From contig NZ_JAPSHV010000004.1 of the NCBI RefSeq assembly GCF_031179385.1, forward strand, positions 1 to 64,000: a DNA stretch of 64,000 bases, given 5' to 3'. The notes under the pieces are model-generated. The model was not told the DNA's origin and ran no database searches. It saw nothing but the letters and a program-made list of their open reading frames with translations. This stretch comes from Arthrobacter sp. (GTDB lineage Bacteria > Actinomycetota > Actinomycetes > Actinomycetales > Micrococcaceae). This document shows, in pieces, positions 43,441 through 53,242 of the stretch (its first letter is position 1; each line of letters opens with the position of its first letter). Made by a program: the position numbers and the translations under genes.

Positions 43441-45885
43441 ATGGACTTGCTTTTCGATCCGCACCTCAGTACACCCTCCGCAGCCCGACGCGGCTCTGCG
43501 CCCTCGTCCTCATCGGATGTGGCCGAGCACCCCCGTCGTGGCGGCTTCGTCGATGAAGTGCGCGCACAGGAACTCCTTGCCGGGTTGAACCCGCAGCAGG
43601 AGGAAGCAGTCAGGCACAGCGGCTCTCCGCTGCTGATCGTGGCCGGAGCGGGCTCTGGCAAAACCCGCGTGCTCAGCCATCGCATCGCCTACCTCATGGC
43701 TACCGGCCGGTCGCACGCCGGCCAGATCCTGGCCATCACGTTCACCAACAAGGCTGCTGCAGAGATGCGGGAGCGCATTGAGGGGTTGGTGGGTGATGTC
43801 GCAAAGCGCATGTGGATCTCCACGTTTCACTCCTCCTGCGTGCGTATCCTTCGCCGTGAGGCAACGTCCATCGGCCTGAACTCCAACTTCTCGATCTACG
43901 ACTCAGCGGACACCCTCCGCCTGATCACGCTCGTGGCCAAGGGCCTCGACCTCGATCCGAAGCGGTTTGCGCCCAAGGCTATCCAGCACAAGATCTCCGC
44001 GCTGAAGAATGAGCTCATCGACGAGGAAGAGTACGCCTCGACCGCCAACTTCTCCGACCCCTTTGAGCAGGCGGTCGCGGAAGTCTACAAGGGGTATGCG
44101 CAACGGCTCCGTCAGGCCAACGCAATGGACTTCGATGACCTGATCGCACAGACCGTCTTCATGTTCCGCGCCTTCCCCGGTGTCGCGGACTACTACCGGC
44201 GCCGGTTCCGCCACGTCCTCGTGGATGAGTACCAGGACACCAACCATGCGCAGTACGCCCTGGTGCGGGAGATCGTAGGTGTCGCAGGTGAGAACGTGGA
44301 GGAACCCGCCGAGCTGACCGTCGTGGGTGACTCCGACCAGTCCATCTACGCGTTCCGCGGCGCCGACGTGCGGAACATCGTGGAATTCGAGGAGGACTAC
44401 CCGAACGCGCACACCATTCTGCTGGAGCAGAACTACCGCTCCACCCAGAACATCCTCAACGCTGCCAACGCCGTGATTTCGCGCAACCCGAACCGGCCCG
44501 AGAAACGGCTGTGGACTGCCGAGGGCAACGGCGAGAAAATCATCGGCTACGTCGGCGAAAACGAGCACGAGGAAGCGCGCTTCATCGCTGACGAGATCGA
44601 CCGCCTGCAGGATGAGGAAAACCTGCGGCCCGGGGACGTCGCAGTGTTCTACCGGACCAATGCCCAGTCCCGCTCGATCGAGGAAATCCTGATGCGGGTC
44701 GGGCTGCCGTACAAGGTGGTCGGCGGAACCCGCTTCTACGAGCGCAAGGAGATCAAGGACGCGCTCGCCTACCTGCGCGTCCTGGTCAACCAGGACGACG
44801 TCGTCAACCTCCGCCGTATCCTCAACGAACCCAAGCGCGGAATCGGTGACAGGGCGGAGTACGCTATCGCGGCGCTCGCCGAACGTGACCGCGTCAGCTT
44901 CATGGACGCGCTCCGGCGGGCCGATGAGGCGCCCGGTATGGCCACCCGGTCGGTGAACGCAGTGGCGTCGTTCGTAAAGCTCATTGACGACCTGGCAGAG
45001 GTCGCGGCCGGTTCAGGTGCTTCCGCTGCCCTGGAAGCTGTCCTTGAGCAGACGGGTTACCTCGCACAGTTGCGCACCAGTAGTGATCCGCAGGACGAGT
45101 CCCGGGTGGAAAACCTCGCGGAGCTCGTCGCGGTGGTGCGCGAGTATGAGATCGACAACCCGGAGGGAACTCTGGGGGACTTCCTCGAACAGGTCTCACT
45201 CGTCGCTGACGCTGACCAGATCCCGGACGCGCCCGCCGGTGCCGGCGAGGACGTGGAAAAGGCCGTCGAGGAAGCACGCAGGCAGGGCGTCGTCACCCTG
45301 ATGACGCTGCACACAGCCAAGGGCCTCGAGTTTCCGGTGGTCTTTTTGACCGGCATGGAACAGGGCATCTTCCCGCATCAGCGGTCCGCCACCGACCCGA
45401 AGGAGCTCGCGGAAGAACGGCGTTTGGCCTACGTCGGTCTCACTCGAGCACGCAAGCGGCTGTACATCACGCGTTCGGAGGTGCGGAGCCTGTGGGGGCA
45501 GAGCCAGTACAACCCGGCGAGCCAGTTCGTGGGAGAAGTTCCTGAAGAGCTCATCCACTGGAAGCGCGAGGGCGCCGCGAAACCGGCATGGACCAGTGGA
45601 CAGAGCATCAGTGGTCCGCGGTTCAGCGGCTCCTACTGGGGTGCGGGAGCAGCGGGCGGCAACGAGTCCGGGCGTGGACTTCCAGGCAAGGCGGCCGGCA
45701 GGGTGCAGCCCCAGAAAGAGGTGGTTGCTGTTTCGGCGGGAGACAAGGTCAACCACTCCACCTTCGGCAACGGCACTGTCCTGGCTGTCGAGGGCGGCGG
45801 CGACAAAATGGTGGCAAAGGTCCGCTTCGACGTTGGAGAGAAGCGGCTCCTGCTCCGTTACGCTCCATTGACCAAGGTCGGGTAA
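43441..45885 (+). CDS. pcrA: ATP-dependent DNA helicase PcrA/UvrD
   Basis: Start MDLLFDPHLSTP at 43441; AGAGSGKTRVLSHRIAYL, VDEYQDTNHAQY, VVGDSDQSIYAFRGAD, LMTLHTAKGLEFPVVF. Confidence 0.95.
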   Translation: MDLLFDPHLSTPSAARRGSAPSSSSDVAEHPRRGGFVDEVRAQELLAGLNPQQEEAVRHSGSPLLIVAGAGSGKTRVLSHRIAYLMATGRSHAGQILAITFTNKAAAEMRERIEGLVGDVAKRMWISTFHSSCVRILRREATSIGLNSNFSIYDSADTLRLITLVAKGLDLDPKRFAPKAIQHKISALKNELIDEEEYASTANFSDPFEQAVAEVYKGYAQRLRQANAMDFDDLIAQTVFMFRAFPGVADYYRRRFRHVLVDEYQDTNHAQYALVREIVGVAGENVEEPAELTVVGDSDQSIYAFRGADVRNIVEFEEDYPNAHTILLEQNYRSTQNILNAANAVISRNPNRPEKRLWTAEGNGEKIIGYVGENEHEEARFIADEIDRLQDEENLRPGDVAVFYRTNAQSRSIEEILMRVGLPYKVVGGTRFYERKEIKDALAYLRVLVNQDDVVNLRRILNEPKRGIGDRAEYAIAALAERDRVSFMDALRRADEAPGMATRSVNAVASFVKLIDDLAEVAAGSGASAALEAVLEQTGYLAQLRTSSDPQDESRVENLAELVAVVREYEIDNPEGTLGDFLEQVSLVADADQIPDAPAGAGEDVEKAVEEARRQGVVTLMTLHTAKGLEFPVVFLTGMEQGIFPHQRSATDPKELAEERRLAYVGLTRARKRLYITRSEVRSLWGQSQYNPASQFVGEVPEELIHWKREGAAKPAWTSGQSISGPRFSGSYWGAGAAGGNESGRGLPGKAAGRVQPQKEVVAVSAGDKVNHSTFGNGTVLAVEGGGDKMVAKVRFDVGEKRLLLRYAPLTKVG

Positions 45886-45891
45886 CGGGGA

Positions 45892-46584
45892 ATGCAGCCA
45901 GCCACTGGGGGAGTGCTGAAGCGCGCGCGGATGCGGGCCGTCGTCGTCGGTTGTGCGCTGTTCATCATGGCGGCGCTGGCCGGCTGTGTAGAAGTGCCGG
46001 TAGCCAGCCCGGCGCCAACCCCGGAATCGGAACTCGCACCGCGGGAGGAACTGGCGGCCATGCCGGAACTGCCCGTGTCTGAGCTGCAGAACTTCGGCGA
46101 GGACGTCGTCGCATTCCTGACCGAAGACCGCACCACCTACTGCGCGATCACCACCGAGCAGGGCGGTATCATCAACTCCCCGGTGGACCCGCGGCTGTCA
46201 GGCGGAGAGCGTGATGACACGGTGCTAGAAGTGCCGGCCGTGTACTGCGAACTCACGCGTTATCCCGAACCCGCAAAAGTCACGGACAACTGTCACGGCA
46301 CCAACCTGGGGTTCAAGGGCGGCACGATCCTGCTTACAGCTGAGCGGGTCTCCTACGGCGGCTGCCGGGTGGGAATGACCCTGATGGAAGCTGAACTCGG
46401 TCCCGGCGCGGACGGCGGGGACAGCCAGCTTTCGCGGCTGCCGCTCCTTGAGGACGGTACAGCCGTCGAATTGAATGGCTTCCGGTGTGGAGGCACTGAC
46501 CGCGGCCTCGTATGCGCCGAATCGGAGACCGGACTGGGCTTCGTGGCCTCGGTCGATGCGTTCGAAGCGCTCCCTGCACAGTAG
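45892..46584 (+). CDS. Putative lipoprotein
   Basis: Signal with AALAGC lipobox. Confidence 0.65.
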   Translation: MQPATGGVLKRARMRAVVVGCALFIMAALAGCVEVPVASPAPTPESELAPREELAAMPELPVSELQNFGEDVVAFLTEDRTTYCAITTEQGGIINSPVDPRLSGGERDDTVLEVPAVYCELTRYPEPAKVTDNCHGTNLGFKGGTILLTAERVSYGGCRVGMTLMEAELGPGADGGDSQLSRLPLLEDGTAVELNGFRCGGTDRGLVCAESETGLGFVASVDAFEALPAQ

Positions 46585-46733
46585 GCCGTGACGGTAACCG
46601 ACGAGGTTACTTTTCTACAACTCATAGAACTGTGTGCTTACTCACGAAACCGGTAGTCTGGGAAAGGCGTTCCGAGCCAAGGGGCTAGAGTTCCCTGTGT
46701 AAACCTACTTCGACGTAGAAGGACACTAGATAA

Positions 46734-47903
46734 GTGGACCTGTTTGAATATCAGGCGCGCGATCTATTCGAGGCTCACGGCGTCCCCGTGCTTGCCGGCA
46801 TCGTGGCGCACACCCCGGAAGAAGCAAAAGCAGCAGCCGAGAAGATTGGCGGCGTTGTCGTCGTCAAGGCGCAGGTCAAGGTTGGCGGCCGCGGTAAGGC
46901 CGGCGGCGTCAAAGTAGCCAAGACGCCGGACGAAGCTTTCGAGCACGCGTCCGCAATCCTCGGCATGGATATCAAGGGCCACACAGTCCACAAGGTGATG
47001 ATCGCCCAGGGCGCAGACATCGCTGAGGAGTACTACTTCTCCGTGCTGCTGGACCGGGCGAACCGCAACTACCTGGCCATGTGCTCCGTAGAGGGCGGCA
47101 TGGAAATCGAGCAGCTCGCAGTTGAGCGTCCCGAAGCGCTGGCACGTATCGCCGTCGATCCCGCCGTCGGTATCGATCGCGCGAAGGCCGACGAGATCAT
47201 CGAAGCCGCCGGATTCGCGCCGGAGCTCCGTGAGGGCGTAGCCAACACCATCCTGAAGCTGTGGGACGTCTTCACCAAGGAAGACGCCACCCTGGTCGAG
47301 GTGAACCCGCTGGTGAAGACCGGTGCCGGTGAAATCCTCGCGCTGGACGGCAAGGTCACCCTCGATGAGAACGCTGACTTCCGCCAGAAGGGCCACGCCG
47401 AGCTCGAGGACAAGGACTCCACGGATCCACTGGAGGCCAAGGCCAAGGAAAACGACCTCAACTACGTCAAGCTTGACGGTCAGGTCGGCATCATCGGCAA
47501 CGGCGCTGGGCTCGTCATGTCCACGCTCGACGTCGTTGCCTACGCAGGCGAGAAGCACGGCAACGTGAAGCCCGCGAACTTCCTCGACATCGGTGGTGGA
47601 GCCTCTGCCGAGGTCATGGCCGCAGGCCTGGACGTCATCCTCAACGACGAGCAGGTCAAGAGCGTCTTCGTGAACGTCTTCGGTGGCATCACCGCCTGTG
47701 ACGCGGTGGCCAACGGCATCGTGAAGGCGCTGGAGATCCTTGGCGACAAGGAAAACAAGCCCCTCGTGGTGCGCCTGGACGGCAACAACGTCGAAGAGGG
47801 TCGCCGCATCCTCGCCGAGGCCAACCACCCGATGGTCACCCTCGCCGACACCATGGACGAAGGCGCCGACAAGGCTGCCGAGCTGGCTTACGCCGCTCGC
47901 TGA
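46734..47903 (+). CDS. sucC: Succinate-CoA ligase subunit beta
   Basis: GTG start; [40 protein letters not shown]. Confidence 0.97.
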   Translation: MDLFEYQARDLFEAHGVPVLAGIVAHTPEEAKAAAEKIGGVVVVKAQVKVGGRGKAGGVKVAKTPDEAFEHASAILGMDIKGHTVHKVMIAQGADIAEEYYFSVLLDRANRNYLAMCSVEGGMEIEQLAVERPEALARIAVDPAVGIDRAKADEIIEAAGFAPELREGVANTILKLWDVFTKEDATLVEVNPLVKTGAGEILALDGKVTLDENADFRQKGHAELEDKDSTDPLEAKAKENDLNYVKLDGQVGIIGNGAGLVMSTLDVVAYAGEKHGNVKPANFLDIGGGASAEVMAAGLDVILNDEQVKSVFVNVFGGITACDAVANGIVKALEILGDKENKPLVVRLDGNNVEEGRRILAEANHPMVTLADTMDEGADKAAELAYAAR

Positions 47904-47934
47904 CCGGTCGCGACTCCAGGACTAAGGAACACAT

Positions 47935-48837
47935 ATGTCTATCTTTTTGAACAAAGACTCCAAGGTGATCGTCCAGGGCATCACCGGCGGCGAGGGAACC
48001 AAGCACACTGCGTTGATGCTCAAGGCCGGAACCCAGGTCGTCGGCGGCGTGAACGCACGCAAGGCCGGTACCACTGTCACCCACGGTGACGTGACCCTGC
48101 CTGTTTTCGGCACGGTGAAGGAAGCCATCGCCGAAACCGGTGCTGACGTTTCCATCGTTTTCGTCCCGCCGGCGTTCACCAAAGACGCCGTCGTTGAAGC
48201 CATCGACGCCGGAATCGGCCTCGTCGTCATCATCACCGAGGGCGTGCCCGTGCAGGACTCCGCAGAGTTCTGGGCGCTGGCGAAGTCCCGCGTGGATGAG
48301 AACGGCAAGCAGATCACCCGCCTCATCGGGCCGAACTGCCCCGGCATCATCACCCCCGAGGAATCGTTGGTCGGCATCACCCCGGCCAACATCACGGGCA
48401 AGGGAGGTGTAGGCCTCGTCTCGAAGTCCGGCACGCTGACCTACCAGATGATGTACGAGCTGCGGGATCTCGGCTTCTCCACCGCCATCGGCATCGGCGG
48501 CGACCCGGTCATCGGCACCACCCACATCGACGCGCTCGAGGCGTTTGAAGCCGACCCCGAGACCAAGGCGATCGTCATGATCGGCGAGATCGGCGGCGAC
48601 GCTGAGGAGCGCGCGGCCGAGTTCATCAAGGCCAACGTGACCAAGCCGGTTGTCGGCTACGTTGCAGGCTTCACCGCGCCCGAGGGCAAGACCATGGGCC
48701 ACGCAGGCGCCATCGTGTCCGGTTCCGCCGGCACCGCACAGGCGAAGAAGGAGGCCCTCGAGGCCGCCGGCGTCAAGGTGGGGAAGACCCCGTCCGAGAC
48801 AGCCCGCCTGCTGCGTGAAGTTTACGCAGCGCTCTAG
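47935..48837 (+). CDS. sucD: Succinate-CoA ligase subunit alpha
   Basis: [54 protein letters not shown]. Confidence 0.97.
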   Translation: MSIFLNKDSKVIVQGITGGEGTKHTALMLKAGTQVVGGVNARKAGTTVTHGDVTLPVFGTVKEAIAETGADVSIVFVPPAFTKDAVVEAIDAGIGLVVIITEGVPVQDSAEFWALAKSRVDENGKQITRLIGPNCPGIITPEESLVGITPANITGKGGVGLVSKSGTLTYQMMYELRDLGFSTAIGIGGDPVIGTTHIDALEAFEADPETKAIVMIGEIGGDAEERAAEFIKANVTKPVVGYVAGFTAPEGKTMGHAGAIVSGSAGTAQAKKEALEAAGVKVGKTPSETARLLREVYAAL

Positions 48838-48862
48838 GGTTCACCCCTGGCAAACCAGTACG

Positions 48863-48906
48863 ACGGCGGCCGTTACCTTTCCAGCGAAAGGTCACGGCCG
48901 CCGTCG
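48863..48906. terminator. Bidirectional terminator between sucD and DUF1918 gene
   Basis: GACGGCGGCCGT-T-ACCTTTC-CAGC-GAAAGGT-C-ACGGCCGCCGTC then GTTGTTGGG. Confidence 0.8.
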
Positions 48907-48931
48907 TTGTTGGGTTTGTTGCCGCTGCCGG

Positions 48932-49120
48932 TCATGCGCCGGTGGTGCGGATTTCCGCTCCGGGACCGGGAAACACCAGACCCTCCGAGCCGTTGGACCA
49001 GCGGACCAGGTACGGCGGTGCGCCGCCCTCGCCGCGGGTCTCCAGCACTTCACCCTCGCGTTCCGCGTCGTCCACGTGAGCTCCGTGAACAAGGATGCGA
49101 TCGCCGACTGATGCTTTCAT
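48932..49120 (-). CDS. DUF1918 domain-containing protein
   Basis: MKASVGDRILVHGAHVDDAEREGEVLETRGEGGAPPYLVRWSNGSEGLVFPGPGAEI. Confidence 0.88.
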   Translation of the reverse strand: MKASVGDRILVHGAHVDDAEREGEVLETRGEGGAPPYLVRWSNGSEGLVFPGPGAEIRTTGA

Positions 49121-49293
49121 ACGCCACCCTCCTCCAAGCGTGCCGACACCCTTAGTATCCGCCTCACCCGGTGGTGCTGTCTGCCCCTGGTACAAGGGAG
49201 TCCGGCCCCAGGAGCAGGGGAGATTCTTCCAAGAGTGGGATGACTGGCGCGGATGGTTTTCAACGATTTTCGCAACCGGAGCGGTGGAAACCG

Positions 49294-50709
49294 CTATGCA
49301 TCGATCACCATATCGGTCCGCGCGGTGGAGCAACAGGGCAGGAACTTGCCTGCATCGATTTCCCGCGCCCGGATCCCGCCCTGGTGGTTCATCTCTATCT
49401 CTCCGGAGAGCTTGACGACCTTGCAGGAGCCGCACATGCCTTCCTTGCAGTTCGCACCGATCCTTACCCCCGCCCGCTGGGCCACCTCAAGGATGTGTTG
49501 GTCGGGGTCAACGCGTACATTGACGCCGGTGCGAATGAAGGACAGAGTGAGGCTTCCCGCTCCGACCGTGTCGAAGCTCGAGGTGTCGGGGGACCCGGGT
49601 TCCGGCGCCACGTCGGAAGCGCCGGTTGTGGCTTCCGGGCCGGCTGCATCCGGGTCAATGGTTTCCAGCGGCAGCCCCGTGGCCTCCAGGGGTCCATCAG
49701 CGTCATAGCCGGGCTCGTAGAGTCCGAAGGCGGCGGGCTGGCTCTCATAGTAGTCCTCGGCGGAATCGGCGATCTCCTCGGCGATTTCCTCCGCAATGTC
49801 GACTGCGAACGCGAGCTCCGCCTGGTACTCAAGAATCGTCTGGCGGTCCCCGGAGAAGAATTCCATGTGGATGGAGGTGTCATCCACGCCCACCTTCTTG
49901 AGGAGTTCGGTGGCGGTGTTCAGGTAACCTTCGGGGCCGCAGGCATAAACCTGGCGACCGTTGGCGTCGGGGGCAACCTCCTCAAGCATGGCCGCCGTCA
50001 GCCTTCCGGTGAGCCCTTCCCACCCCTCGGGCATGCTGCGGTCGCCCAGGGAGTAGAAAACCTTGATCCGCGAGTCGACGGAGGCGATGTAGGCCAACTC
50101 CAGGTGGAAGGCAAAGCCTCCGGCCGCGGCTCCGTGGTAGAGCACCACAACATCGGCCTGCCCGGGCAGCGAGTGAATGGTCCGCACCATCGACATGATG
50201 GGGGTGATGCCTGCACCGGCGGCCAGCAGGAGAAACCGTGCCCGGCGGTCGGCGTCGGGCAGGTGGAATGCCCCGACCGGTCCGAGCATCTCAAGGACCA
50301 TGCCGGGCTTGACGTTCTCGTGCACCCACGGTGAGACCTGTCCAGCGGGATCACGTTTGACCGTGATGTCGAACGTCCACGGCCGCGTGGGCGAGCTGGA
50401 CAGGGAGTAGCTGCGGTCCACCGGATCCTGGTCCTCGCCGTTCACGGGAAAGGCAACGTTCACGTACTGTCCCGCACGGAACGCCAGCGGCGCACCATCG
50501 CAGCGGCGGAACACGAAGGTCCTCATGCCACCCACCTCGGGAACGATCTCGACACACTCCGCCATGAACTCCTGCGGATGCCAGGGGCCCAACGCGTGGG
50601 CGGCACGGGCAGGTCCCTCGGTGCTGCCCAGCACCCTGTTCCACGGCATCTCAAGACCGCGAATGCGCTGTGGCTCCTGGATTGCCGCCTGCGTGAGGAT
50701 TTCAATCAT
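49294..50709 (-). CDS. GbcB-like ferredoxin/FAD reductase component
   Basis: FAD/NAD reductase domain plus C-terminal [2Fe-2S] NCKEGMCGSCKVVKLSGE...FLPCCS; overlaps Rieske oxygenase gene. Confidence 0.88.
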   Translation of the reverse strand: MIEILTQAAIQEPQRIRGLEMPWNRVLGSTEGPARAAHALGPWHPQEFMAECVEIVPEVGGMRTFVFRRCDGAPLAFRAGQYVNVAFPVNGEDQDPVDRSYSLSSSPTRPWTFDITVKRDPAGQVSPWVHENVKPGMVLEMLGPVGAFHLPDADRRARFLLLAAGAGITPIMSMVRTIHSLPGQADVVVLYHGAAAGGFAFHLELAYIASVDSRIKVFYSLGDRSMPEGWEGLTGRLTAAMLEEVAPDANGRQVYACGPEGYLNTATELLKKVGVDDTSIHMEFFSGDRQTILEYQAELAFAVDIAEEIAEEIADSAEDYYESQPAAFGLYEPGYDADGPLEATGLPLETIDPDAAGPEATTGASDVAPEPGSPDTSSFDTVGAGSLTLSFIRTGVNVRVDPDQHILEVAQRAGVRIGANCKEGMCGSCKVVKLSGEIEMNHQGGIRAREIDAGKFLPCCSTARTDMVIDA

Positions 50710-52010
50710 GCCAAGTGCTCCTGCACCCGCTGCACGTACCAGTTGATGAACGCCTCCACCTGGTATTCGCTCTTCATGTACGGGCCGGGCTCATAGGCGG
50801 GGCTGCCGGCGCCCCTCTGGCACAGCTCCACGAACGCCTTGTCCTGGAGGTTCGTCTGCTTCCAGGTGTATGTGAGTTTCTCGAGATCGTAGTCGACGCC
50901 TTCCTCGGCGTCGTCGGCCACCAGCCAGGTGGTGCGCACCAGTGTCTGGTGTTCGTTGACGGGGAAGACGCCGAACGTAATGACGTGGTCGCCCTGGAAA
51001 TGGAACCAGCTGTTGGGCTGCAGGTGCATCGAGCACCGGCCAAGGCGGAAGTCCCGCAAGTCACCGAGCAACTTTTTGGAGAGCCTGCGCCCATCAGGGG
51101 AGAACGATTCGCCTTCACCGTCGAGCGATTCCCGTGAGATGCGGATTCCCGCTACGCGCGTGTCAAGTTCCTCGACGACCTCGTAGGGGAGGCCATAGCG
51201 GCGGCAACGCTCTTCGAGCGAGGACTGCGCTTCCTTGTTGCGGTCCCACACTTCCTCGAGATGGGCCGGGATGAGGCCTTCTGTCAGGCCCCAGGTGGGG
51301 AAGAGGGAGCAGGCTAGCTCCGGGTGGCCGTCGCAGTGGTAGCACTCACGGTTGTTCTCCATGACGAGCTTCCAGTTGCCCTCTTCGATGATGTTCTGCT
51401 GATAGGCGATTTTCGTCTTCGACAGATCGTGGGGCGCGAGGTAAGGCTCGAAGATCTTGGACGTCTCGTCAAAATCTGCCGGCGGTTCGTCCGCAATGCA
51501 GACAAAGATCAATCCGGCTACCATGCGGCTGTGGGCACGCTTGAGACCGAAACAGCCCTTGTCGAACTTCGTTTCCCCGGGTGCCGAGGCGTGAATCAGA
51601 TTGCCGTCGGGCGAGTAGGTCCAGGAATGGTAGCCGCACACCAGGTTGCCTGTGGTCCCCGCGGGCTCGGTCAGGACGCGGGCGCCGCGGTGGCGGCACA
51701 CGTTGTGCAGGACGTTCACCCCGCCGTCGTCATTGTGCAGAACGATCAGGGAATACGGGCCGTAGTCGACGGTGACGTAGTCGCCCGGTTCCGGCAGTTC
51801 AGCGATGCTGGCGGCAAAAATCCAGTGCTGGCCAAAGATGGCCTGCATGTCGATGCTGAAAATAGTGGGATCGGTGTAGAAGGGGGCATCGAGTGAGTAC
51901 CCCTGGCGCCTGAAGGCGAACAACTCGGAGATTTCCGCCAACTGCTCGGCAGGCAGTGATGAGGCAAGTTTTCCGCGTGAATTCAGGGGCACGTTCACTG
52001 GAGCAGACAT
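50706..52010 (-). CDS. GbcA-like Rieske oxygenase, alpha subunit
   Basis: CRHRGARVLTEPAGTTGNLVCGYHSW (Rieske), NNRECYHCDGHPEL (mononuclear Fe region). Confidence 0.9.
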   Translation of the reverse strand: MSAPVNVPLNSRGKLASSLPAEQLAEISELFAFRRQGYSLDAPFYTDPTIFSIDMQAIFGQHWIFAASIAELPEPGDYVTVDYGPYSLIVLHNDDGGVNVLHNVCRHRGARVLTEPAGTTGNLVCGYHSWTYSPDGNLIHASAPGETKFDKGCFGLKRAHSRMVAGLIFVCIADEPPADFDETSKIFEPYLAPHDLSKTKIAYQQNIIEEGNWKLVMENNRECYHCDGHPELACSLFPTWGLTEGLIPAHLEEVWDRNKEAQSSLEERCRRYGLPYEVVEELDTRVAGIRISRESLDGEGESFSPDGRRLSKKLLGDLRDFRLGRCSMHLQPNSWFHFQGDHVITFGVFPVNEHQTLVRTTWLVADDAEEGVDYDLEKLTYTWKQTNLQDKAFVELCQRGAGSPAYEPGPYMKSEYQVEAFINWYVQRVQEHLA

Positions 52011-52124
52011 GTATTTCCTCCCGGGAGGGGCGGGCAAGTGGGGGATTCGTGGAAACCATGGGCCGTTTAGCACAACCGGGGCGTTTGCAGAATCGTTATA
52101 GGTATGAGATTAGACACGATCCCC

Positions 52125-52141
52125 CTGCGATAAAAGCGCAG
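52125..52141. promoter_or_regulatory. Candidate operator between divergent gbcA-like and lysR genes
   Basis: CTGCG-ATAAAAG-CGCAG perfect short inverted repeat. Confidence 0.3.
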
Positions 52142-52172
52142 ACTTTGGCAGGTAACGGTGCACAATTAGTGC

Positions 52173-53105
52173 ATGATCGATTCGCGACTCATCACCCTTC
52201 GGGTGTTCGCCCGGTGCGGCACCGTTGGCGCGACCGCAGAGCTCACTGGTTACTCTCCCTCCGCCGTCTCCGCCCAATTGAGAGAGCTCCAGCGCGCTCT
52301 TGGAATGCAGCTACTGACGAAGGACGGACGGGGTGTGCGGCTGACCGCCACTGGCCGTCATCTCGTGGCCGGCTCCGACAGTCTCGTTGCGGCATGGGAG
52401 AGCCTGCGCGCCGCGGCCCTGGAAGCCGGTGACCAGGTCCAATCCCACCTGGGTCTCGGCGGATTCTCCACGGCGGCCGCGCGGTTACTCGCACCGCTGG
52501 CCGCTACGCTGCGCTCAACACGCCCCTTATTGGAGGTGCAGGTGCTTGAGGCCAATCCGTCCCGCTGCTTCGACCTGTTGGTTGCGGAGCGAATCGACCT
52601 CGCGGTTATCGTCGCAATGCAGTCCGACACCCATGTGGAGGACGATCCGCGCTTCGAGCAGACCGCACTGCTTGACGATCCCCTGGATGTGATCGTGCCC
52701 TCTGACCATCGGTTAGCGTCGCGGGAAACGGTGACGCTCGAAGAGCTGGCGTCGGAACCCTGGATCACGGAGGCTGCCGGTTCCACCTACCATTCCCTCT
52801 TCACCGCGGCGTTCACGGCAGTTGGTGTGACGCCGCGCATCGCCCACGAGGCGGTTGAATGGGAAACGCAGATTGCCTTCGTTGGTGCCGGGCTCGGCGT
52901 GGGGCTCCTGCCGCGGCTGGCACCCCTGCACAGTGCCGAAAACGTCGTTCGATTGCGTATTACCGGAAAGGGCAGCCCCGCCCGCCGCATTGTCGCTGCA
53001 GTGCGCAAGGGCAGCATCACCTCGCCCCTGATTCAGGAGTCGCTCGGCATCCTCCAGGTCAACGCCAATCGGATCGTCACCGCCCGGCCCGAGGACGATC
53101 TCTGA
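52173..53105 (+). CDS. LysR-family transcriptional regulator
   Basis: N-terminal HTH LITLRVFARCGTVGATAELTGYSPSAVSAQLRELQRALG and substrate-binding domain. Confidence 0.93.
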   Translation: MIDSRLITLRVFARCGTVGATAELTGYSPSAVSAQLRELQRALGMQLLTKDGRGVRLTATGRHLVAGSDSLVAAWESLRAAALEAGDQVQSHLGLGGFSTAAARLLAPLAATLRSTRPLLEVQVLEANPSRCFDLLVAERIDLAVIVAMQSDTHVEDDPRFEQTALLDDPLDVIVPSDHRLASRETVTLEELASEPWITEAAGSTYHSLFTAAFTAVGVTPRIAHEAVEWETQIAFVGAGLGVGLLPRLAPLHSAENVVRLRITGKGSPARRIVAAVRKGSITSPLIQESLGILQVNANRIVTARPEDDL

Positions 53106-53242
53106 GGCTTGATGCACACAAGCCCGCGTGGCTAGGACAAGCGCAGCATTCTTCTTCGTAGGTGTTTTTTCCGTACAGACATGCCTCGGCGGCACGGGCC
53201 GGAGAGCCGCGTGCCGCCGAAGTGAGCTGCTACCACGGGTCG

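Noticed and set aside
41821-45885. 1354-aa ORF spanning the AGCS and pcrA genes
   Set aside because: The first ~540 residues are an Arg/His-rich alternate frame of the AGCS gene. The real protein starts at 43441 (MDLLFDPHLS); the rest is an open frame caused by high GC.
46764-47828. 354-aa antisense ORF opposite sucC
   Set aside because: sucC is unmistakable on the plus strand; the antisense frame has no recognisable motif.
49171-50334. 387-aa plus-strand ORF opposite the GbcB-like gene
   Set aside because: Shadow of the ferredoxin reductase reading frame with no domain signature.
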